The notes under the pieces: model-generated
Databases searched by the model: none
What the model was told of the DNA's origin: nothing
Seen by the model: the letters and a program-made list of their open reading frames with translations, nothing else
Shown: positions 13,233 to 18,728 of the stretch, piece by piece
How the letters are laid out: every line of letters begins with the position of its first letter
Position numbering within the stretch: position 1 is the first letter of the stretch
Origin: Bacteroidaceae bacterium
Lineage (GTDB): Bacteria; Bacteroidota; Bacteroidia; Bacteroidales; Bacteroidaceae
NCBI GenBank assembly: GCA_900772575.1
Contig: CAAHEN010000193.1
Span: 1 to 18,728, forward strand
DNA: 18,728 nucleotides
Direction of reading: 5' to 3'
Translations under genes and position numbers: made by a program

Positions 13233-14021
13233 TTATGCTTCGTCGCTGATATGCCCCACAAGACCGCGCTTAGACCCCTTGATGAAATTCAGAATATTCT
13301 GGATTTCATCGCTCATGGGAATCTGCTCCGGTATTCTGATGACAGCGTCTTCAAGGCTTAGGTTGGACGTGTAGATGATGCGGTAAGTGTTGGCAATATG
13401 CCGCAACACACGGTCTGTGGTACCTTTGTGCTTCAACACAATGGCGTTGACACCGTGATAAGTTGCAGGGTTACCGCCGAGAATCGCATAAGGAGGGACA
13501 TCGCGTTGGACACGGCAGCCACTCTGAATGAGCGAGAAACGGCCGATACGAACGTGCTGCTGTATGATCACACCACTGCTCTGGATGGAACAGTCGTCGA
13601 TCTCACATTCACCGGCAATGCTGACACTGATGCCGACGACGCAGCGATTCCCTATTTTGACATCATGGCAGATGTGGGCCTGATCCATCAGGAAATTGCC
13701 GTCACCGATGACTGTGGCGCGATCTTCGTATGTGCTGCCTGCGATGACCACGTTCTCTCGGATGCGGTTGCCGTTGCCAATGACGACATGTGTCTTACTG
13801 CCTTCCACGTAATGAAAGTCTTGTGGTGTAGCGCAGACGACGGCATTGTGGTAGACAATGTTGTCTTTACCCATTGTTGTCCCCTCCAAGATACTCGCAT
13901 GGGACATGATGACGCAGTTGTCACCAATGACAACACCCTTTTCGATGTACGCAAAGGGTTTCACCTCTACGTTTTCTCCCAGTTGGGCTTCTGGGTGTAC
14001 GTAAGCTAAAGGACTAATCAT
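13233..14021 (-). CDS. lpxA: Acyl-ACP:UDP-N-acetylglucosamine O-acyltransferase (LpxA)
   Basis: LpxA adds the first acyl chain to UDP-GlcNAc in lipid A synthesis in the cytoplasm. The 262-residue protein is a left-handed beta-helix made of hexapeptide repeats ([LIV]-G-x-x-x-x), from about residue 2 to 190. The catalytic histidine is His119 in the LMDQAHICHD stretch (second His). DVPPYAILGGNPA at 174-186 and the C-terminal helical part with RHIANTYRIIY fit LpxA. The usual partners lpxD and the lpxC-fabZ fusion are not here; instead it precedes purH by 30 bp. It may be a second LpxA copy or the sole one moved from its usual operon. Some residues around the active site differ from E. coli, so chain-length preference is unknown. 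Confidence 0.88.
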   Translation of the reverse strand: MISPLAYVHPEAQLGENVEVKPFAYIEKGVVIGDNCVIMSHASILEGTTMGKDNIVYHNAVVCATPQDFHYVEGSKTHVVIGNGNRIRENVVIAGSTYEDRATVIGDGNFLMDQAHICHDVKIGNRCVVGISVSIAGECEIDDCSIQSSGVIIQQHVRIGRFSLIQSGCRVQRDVPPYAILGGNPATYHGVNAIVLKHKGTTDRVLRHIANTYRIIYTSNLSLEDAVIRIPEQIPMSDEIQNILNFIKGSKRGLVGHISDEA

Positions 14022-14047
14022 AATTTTGCACCTTCTATTAATGGCTG

Positions 14048-14113
14048 AGATGCCGCGTTCTTACGTCGGTTCCTTTTACGCGAATCAGAACCATACATAA
14101 GGAGGTGGCATCT
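14048..14113 (-). promoter_or_regulatory. Folded leader element between the efflux lipoprotein gene and lpxA
   Basis: On the minus strand, AGATGCC (14113-14107) pairs with GGCATCT (14054-14048). The enclosed stretch can form GTTCT/AGAAC or, alternatively, GGTTC/GAACC and CGCGT/ACGCG. No U tract follows, so it is not a plain terminator. It lies 26 bp before the lpxA start and could be a processing site, an attenuator or a cis-acting control element. Confidence 0.35.
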
Positions 14114-14128
14114 TGACCGTGGATTCTT

Positions 14129-15517
14129 TTATCCTCTACCGCCACCTAAGGCCTGATAGAGTGTAATGACAGATTGCACTTTGTCGAATTTGTCAGAGAT
14201 GAGAGAAAGCTGGGCTTGCAGCAAAGACTGCTGGGCTGTCAGTGTCTCCAGATAAGACGTCGTGTTCCCATGCGTGAAGAGGAAGTTGGTACTTTCAACG
14301 GCCTTTTCCAATTCAGTGACCTGCTTCTTTTGTGCCTCTTCTTTGAGGGAGTAGGCCTGATATTGGCTCAAGGCATCGCTGACTTCCTGCCCAGCTTGCA
14401 ACAAGGCCTGCTCGAAGTTGATGCGCGCCGTCTCCTGCTGGAGCTTCGATATTTTGAGCTGGGCGACTAGGGCACCACGATTGAACAATGGCTGGACAAG
14501 AGAACCCACTGCCGAGGCCAGAAATTTTCCGGGGTTGACTATTCCCACGCCGGCACTGTTTGTCCACCCAGCACTGCCCGACAAGGTCACTTGGGGATAG
14601 AAGGCGGAACGCGCGACGTTGACACCATAAAAGGCATTGGCGAGGTTGAGTTCTGCGGCACGCACGTCTGGACGGTTGGACAACAACTGTAGAGGTACAC
14701 CTACTTCCAAGGTGGTCGGGAATGCATCCGCATCGAATTTGCTACGGCTAATAGGGTGGGGGGCCTCATGAAGAAGTACGCACAAGGCATTCTCTGTGGA
14801 AGTGATGCTTTGCTTCAGCGTCGGCACAGTGGACTGAATCTGGTAGTAGTTGGCCTTGGCCTGGGCAACAGCTGCCGAATTGGTCAATCCGCCGGCTTGG
14901 AACATGGCCTCCATGGCCTCTACGTTCTTGCTCCAGAGCTTGACTGTCGCCTCAGTGATACTCAGTTGCTCATCAAGCATCTGTAGCGTGTAGTACAGGT
15001 TTGCAACAGAGGCAATGATGCTGGTTTGCGTCGTTTGCTTGGCAGCCTTGCTCTGCTCGAGTTGCATTTCGCCTTGCTTCTTGGCATTGCGCAATGAACC
15101 GAAGAAATCCAATTGCCAACTGGCCTGGACAGGAATGGAATAGGTCTGTGTGGCCTTGCTTCCATCGAAGCTGCTAATCGTCCCTTGCGGCGAAAAGTTC
15201 AGGGCTGGAAGGTATGCCAAGCGCTTGACCTTGAGGTTCTGTTCCGCTTGCTGTATGGACAGTTCTGCGATTCGGATGCTAGCGTTGCTCTCTAGTGCCT
15301 TGCGGAGCAACATTTGGAGGTTCGTATCAGTGAACATCTCTTGCCAAGGCATGTTTCCTAGGGTTGCCGTATCCGTTGACAGGACAGCATAGGTCGATGT
15401 CGTGTCGCGGAATAGGCTATCGGAGACAATGCCGTCAGGGCGCTCGTAGTTGCGATAGAGATGGCAGCTTGACAATGCCAACGAACATCCTATGATGAAA
15501 AATAATTGTTTCTTCAT
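14129..15517 (-). CDS. Outer-membrane efflux lipoprotein, OprM/NodT (TolC-like) family
   Basis: This 462-residue protein forms the outer-membrane channel of a tripartite efflux pump. It begins with a lipoprotein signal peptide, MKKQLFFIIGCSLALSSC, with the lipobox LSSC and the acylated Cys18. Two OEP repeats follow: the first covers about 60-250, the second about 270-460. Long helical stretches with QAEQNLKVKRLAYLPALNFS and NVARSAFYPQVTLSGSAGW are the typical barrel-helix joints. It lies 122 bp after the RND pump gene in the same direction, so the two are surely partners. The membrane-fusion (adaptor) gene should lie upstream of the pump, outside the window. Substrates cannot be inferred from sequence. 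Confidence 0.93.
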   Translation of the reverse strand: MKKQLFFIIGCSLALSSCHLYRNYERPDGIVSDSLFRDTTSTYAVLSTDTATLGNMPWQEMFTDTNLQMLLRKALESNASIRIAELSIQQAEQNLKVKRLAYLPALNFSPQGTISSFDGSKATQTYSIPVQASWQLDFFGSLRNAKKQGEMQLEQSKAAKQTTQTSIIASVANLYYTLQMLDEQLSITEATVKLWSKNVEAMEAMFQAGGLTNSAAVAQAKANYYQIQSTVPTLKQSITSTENALCVLLHEAPHPISRSKFDADAFPTTLEVGVPLQLLSNRPDVRAAELNLANAFYGVNVARSAFYPQVTLSGSAGWTNSAGVGIVNPGKFLASAVGSLVQPLFNRGALVAQLKISKLQQETARINFEQALLQAGQEVSDALSQYQAYSLKEEAQKKQVTELEKAVESTNFLFTHGNTTSYLETLTAQQSLLQAQLSLISDKFDKVQSVITLYQALGGGRG

Positions 15518-15549
15518 TGTGTGGTTATGTACGTAATTTGTGACTATCC

Positions 15550-15622
15550 TCTCCTCAGCCTAAGGTGGTGGCACTTCCCATTCACATGAGGTATGGGAGA
15601 TGCTGTCACCTTGGCGTGGAGA
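15550..15622 (-). promoter_or_regulatory. Nested hairpin between the pump and channel genes
   Basis: Three stems nest in order: 15550-15554 with 15618-15622 (5 bp), 15560-15567 with 15607-15614 (8 bp including a G-T pair) and 15575-15581 with 15593-15599 (7 bp including a G-T pair). The structure fills most of the 122-bp gap. No U tract follows, so it is more likely an mRNA stability or processing element than a terminator. A promoter for the channel gene was not found. Confidence 0.4.
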
Positions 15623-15639
15623 ATTGTGGTCTGGCTTGT

Positions 15640-18600
15640 TTAATTACTGTATTGCTCAATATCAGCGTTGGCCTCAGTGTTGTCGATGTCTTCCCACTTC
15701 ATCGGAGAAACTTTCTCTTGCAAGTATTGGAAGATGACGAACAGGGCCGGAACTATGAATATCTGGAAGAGCATACCGATGAGCATACCGCCTACTGCGG
15801 ACGTTCCCAACGAGCGGTTACCGTTTGCGCCTACGCCGAATGAGAACATCAGAGGCAGGAGACCGATGATCATGGCCAGTGACGTCATCAGGATAGGACG
15901 TAGACGTGCACCTGCTCCCAATACAGCAGCCCACGAGATACTCATGCCCATCTTACGCCTATCCAAGGCGAACTCTACAATCAGAATCGCATTCTTGGCC
16001 AGAAGGCCCATAAGCATGATGAGCGCAATCTGAACGTATATGTTGTTGGCCGCTTCGCCGAAAATCGGAATGATGGAATTGAGACCGCCCATCAAATGTA
16101 AGAAGATGAACGAGCCTGCCAGACCGAATGGCACGGAAAGCAAGACGGCGAATGGCAACAGGTAGCTTTCGTATTGTGCGGACAGCAACAGGTAGATGAA
16201 GACAAAGCAGAGTAGGAACACGATGGCGGTGGAGTTGCTGCTGCTGCCCGTCTCTTCACGTGTCGTGCCGGAGAACTCATAAGAATAGCCCTGAGGCAGA
16301 TACTGCTTAGCCACTTCTTCAATGGCCTTGATAGCCTGACCGGACGTATAGCCAGATGCCGGGTTTCCGTTTACAGTCATGGCGGTGTACATGTTGAAAC
16401 GGTTGATATTGTCGGGGCCGTAGGTCTTCGTGATGGTAATGAACTCCGAAATGGGAGCCATACCGTTGGCACTGCGCACTTTTATCTTGTACAGACTTTC
16501 AAAGTTGGTTCGCTGACTGGGCTCAGCTTGAACCATGACACGGTAGAGCTTACCGAATCTGTTGAAGTTTGAAGAATAGAGACCGCCGTAATACCCTTGC
16601 AGTGTGCTTAATATTTCGCTTGGGGAGATGCCTGCACGCTTACACTTCGCAGCGTCGATGTCAATAAGGTACTGCGGGAAGTTCGGGTTGAATGTGGTCT
16701 GTGCCGACTCAATTTCCGGACGTTTCGTCAATTCAGCGATGAAGTCCTGTGCAACAGAATAGAACTTGTTCAGGTCACCGCCGGTACGATCCTGCAGGTT
16801 GAGCGTAAAGCCATTAGTAACACCGTAGCCAGTGATCATAGGCGGCTGGAAGAACAGCACTTGAGCATCCTTGAAGATATCACGCGACTTCAGATACAGA
16901 TTGGCAAAAATGATCGTCGAGCTTTCCTTCAGAGAGCGCAGATCCCAATCTTTCAGTTTGACGATGAACGAGCCATAGCTCGGCCCTTGACCGCCGATGA
17001 AGCTGTATCCGGATATCATGGTACTGCTTTGAACTGCAGGTACTGAACGGATAACGCTATCAACCTGTGCCATGTAAGCCTCGGTGCGATCTTGGGAGGT
17101 GCCAGGAGGCATGGTGACTACGCCCATGATGGTTCCGGTATCTTCGTTGGGGACAAGTGTCGATGGTGTGTTGTTCATCAGCAGCACGAGGGCTACGATA
17201 CTGGCGGCAATAACGCTCAGCGTGAGGACGGGGCGTTTGATGAACCGGAGTACTTGCTTTTTATATTTCTTGATCAACTTGTCAAACGACTCGTTGAATG
17301 AGGCCTGGAACTTCCTGGTTGAAAGACCTATGAGGGCCACTACCGATACTATGGAGAACACTACGGTCAGTACGGGATGGCTGTCGAAATTGAACAGGCC
17401 GGCAATCATGGCCAATACGGCAATGAGCACAAGGATGATTGTGACCGAAGGGTGCAGGATGCGACCGATGGCTTCGGTGTAGCGCCCTATGAGCGTCGTA
17501 CGCGCTTCGTGGAATGCCACACCCATTCGCTCGTTGAGCGTAGTGTCTTTGCTGTGCGGCTTAAGCAGGATAGCACAGAGTGCGGGAGACAGCGTAAGTG
17601 CGTTCAAGGCAGAGAACGCAATGGCAATCGCCATCGTAATACCGAATTGACGGTAGAACGTACCTGACGTACCTGACATGAAACTTACTGGCACGAACAC
17701 GGCCATCATGACAAGTGTGATGGACATAATGGCGCCACCCAGCTCACGCATTGCATCAATAGAGGCTTTGCGCGCTGACGTGTAGCCCTGATCCAACTTG
17801 GCATGCACGCCTTCGACCACCACGATGGCATCATCGACCACGATGGCAATGGCCAGCACCATGGCCGAAAGCGTCAAGAGGTTCAATGAGAACCCGATCA
17901 GATTCAGGACGAAGAATGTGCCAATCAAGGCGACGGGGATCGCAATGGTTGGAATCAGTGTGGAGCGGAAGTCCTGGAGGAAAATGAACACGACGATGAA
18001 GACCAGAATGAAGGCCTCGATGAGTGTCTTGATCACCTCATGGATAGAGGCGAAAAGGAAGTCGTTGACGTTTTGGGCTATGCTGATTTCAAGGCCGTCA
18101 GGCAAATCCTGCTTACAGTTCTCGAGCAGGGTCTCCACATCTTGGACAATCTGTGTGGCGTTGCTACCTGCGGTCTGCATGACCATACAGGATACGGACT
18201 TGTGCCCATTTACCTTACCGGAGAATGAATAGCTCTCACGTCCCATCTCTACGCGACCGACATCTTTGACGCGGAGGACGGTGCCATCTGGATTTGATTT
18301 TATGACGAGGTTCTCAAACTCTTCGACCTCCTGTAGGCGTCCTTTATAGCGAAGGGTGTATTGGAAAGTTTGGCCCTCGCGTTCACCGATGCTACCAGGG
18401 GCTGCTTCAACGTTCTGCTCTGCCAGCACGGAAGAGATGTCACTTGGCTCAAGCTCATACTCGGCCATTTTCTCTGGGTCAAGCCAGATACGCATCGAAT
18501 AGTTGCCACCCATCACCATGGCATCGCCGACACCTTGAACGCGCTGAACTTGCGGAATGATGTTGATCTTTGCATAGTTCTCGATGAAAGACTGGTCATA

Positions 18601-18728
18601 CTTGTCTTTAGCATCGGCAATGGAGAAGATGAGCAACATGGAGCTTTGGCACTTCTGGGTGATGACGCCGACCTTTGTTACTTCTGCGGGAAGAAGGCCC
18701 TCAGCCTTTGACACGCGGTTCTGCACAT
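15640..18728 (-). CDS. RND multidrug efflux pump, HAE1 (AcrB-like) family, N-terminus cut by the window edge
   Basis: About 1,029 residues are visible, from just inside the porter domain (VQNRVSKAEGLLPAEV) to the C-terminus; roughly 100 N-terminal residues with helix 1 are missing. The frame runs off the right edge, and the GTG at 18726 is an internal valine, not a start. The family drives drugs or other amphiphiles out with the proton gradient. The proton-relay pair is Asp298-Asp299 (numbered from that valine) in LAIAIVVDDAIVVVEG. The helix-10 lysine is in LMGLLAKNAILIVEF. Between the normal helix 6 (ending LLKP, 390) and helix 7 (PVLTLSVIAASIVALVLLMN, 499-518) lies an extra stretch of about 85 residues with two more hydrophobic segments (427-447 and 451-470). 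The C-terminal tail is acidic. Confidence 0.95.
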   Translation of the reverse strand, partial: VQNRVSKAEGLLPAEVTKVGVITQKCQSSMLLIFSIADAKDKYDQSFIENYAKINIIPQVQRVQGVGDAMVMGGNYSMRIWLDPEKMAEYELEPSDISSVLAEQNVEAAPGSIGEREGQTFQYTLRYKGRLQEVEEFENLVIKSNPDGTVLRVKDVGRVEMGRESYSFSGKVNGHKSVSCMVMQTAGSNATQIVQDVETLLENCKQDLPDGLEISIAQNVNDFLFASIHEVIKTLIEAFILVFIVVFIFLQDFRSTLIPTIAIPVALIGTFFVLNLIGFSLNLLTLSAMVLAIAIVVDDAIVVVEGVHAKLDQGYTSARKASIDAMRELGGAIMSITLVMMAVFVPVSFMSGTSGTFYRQFGITMAIAIAFSALNALTLSPALCAILLKPHSKDTTLNERMGVAFHEARTTLIGRYTEAIGRILHPSVTIILVLIAVLAMIAGLFNFDSHPVLTVVFSIVSVVALIGLSTRKFQASFNESFDKLIKKYKKQVLRFIKRPVLTLSVIAASIVALVLLMNNTPSTLVPNEDTGTIMGVVTMPPGTSQDRTEAYMAQVDSVIRSVPAVQSSTMISGYSFIGGQGPSYGSFIVKLKDWDLRSLKESSTIIFANLYLKSRDIFKDAQVLFFQPPMITGYGVTNGFTLNLQDRTGGDLNKFYSVAQDFIAELTKRPEIESAQTTFNPNFPQYLIDIDAAKCKRAGISPSEILSTLQGYYGGLYSSNFNRFGKLYRVMVQAEPSQRTNFESLYKIKVRSANGMAPISEFITITKTYGPDNINRFNMYTAMTVNGNPASGYTSGQAIKAIEEVAKQYLPQGYSYEFSGTTREETGSSSNSTAIVFLLCFVFIYLLLSAQYESYLLPFAVLLSVPFGLAGSFIFLHLMGGLNSIIPIFGEAANNIYVQIALIMLMGLLAKNAILIVEFALDRRKMGMSISWAAVLGAGARLRPILMTSLAMIIGLLPLMFSFGVGANGNRSLGTSAVGGMLIGMLFQIFIVPALFVIFQYLQEKVSPMKWEDIDNTEANADIEQYSN

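Noticed and set aside
14101..15575. Similar motif GCCACC(T/A)CCTTA after both the channel and the pump genes
   Set aside because: Only 11 of 12 bases match and nothing around them aligns; it is likely chance.

Overview
The window reads as a chromosomal segment of a Bacteroidota member, probably Bacteroidales and Prevotella-like. Three things support this. Five independent promoters match the Bacteroidota type (TTG, 20 bp, TAnnTTTG). Start codons lack Shine-Dalgarno sequences. The gene types also fit: a FeoA-FeoB fusion, a stand-alone AICAR transformylase, a HAE1-type RND pump with a lipoprotein TolC partner, and a one-domain QueF. Nearly all genes lie on the minus strand; only the Lrp/AsnC regulator is on plus. 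No tRNA, rRNA, CRISPR array, insertion sequence or phage gene was seen.

Layout. 1-784: 5' part of an O-acetylhomoserine sulfhydrylase gene (metY), divergent from an Lrp/AsnC regulator at 962-1432; the two promoters stand back to back. 1483-4427: an operon read right to left, consisting of a YhhQ-type queuosine-precursor transporter, queC, queF and a PfkB-family sugar kinase. It starts from a clear promoter at 4556-4586. Its leader ends in a small H-type pseudoknot (4432-4462) with the plan of a preQ1-I riboswitch, which I regard as the best find here. 4600-5381: about 0.8 kb without an intact gene. It holds the decayed tail of a probable NAD(P)-binding oxidoreductase gene, an orphan plus-strand promoter with a terminator directly behind it, a phased 21-bp repeat and a 16-bp palindrome.

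5382-7649: the ferrous-iron transporter FeoAB with its own promoter. 7882-9555: a cytoplasmic GH13 alpha-amylase family enzyme with a strong terminator. 9797-11668: fabD and thiD, with a large terminator after fabD. 11748-14021: lpxA, a purH lacking the cyclohydrolase domain, and an 81-codon gene for a very basic unknown protein, closed by a hairpin terminator. 14129-18728: a tripartite efflux system, with the RND pump (N-terminus outside the window) followed by its outer-membrane lipoprotein. The pump carries an unusual central insertion with two extra predicted membrane helices.

Most genes are housekeeping: sulfur amino acid synthesis, queuosine synthesis and salvage, iron uptake, fatty acid, thiamine, purine and lipid A synthesis, and drug efflux. 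The unexpected material lies in leaders and intergenic regions. All functional calls come from reading the sequence and from memory of the families; no database search was run.
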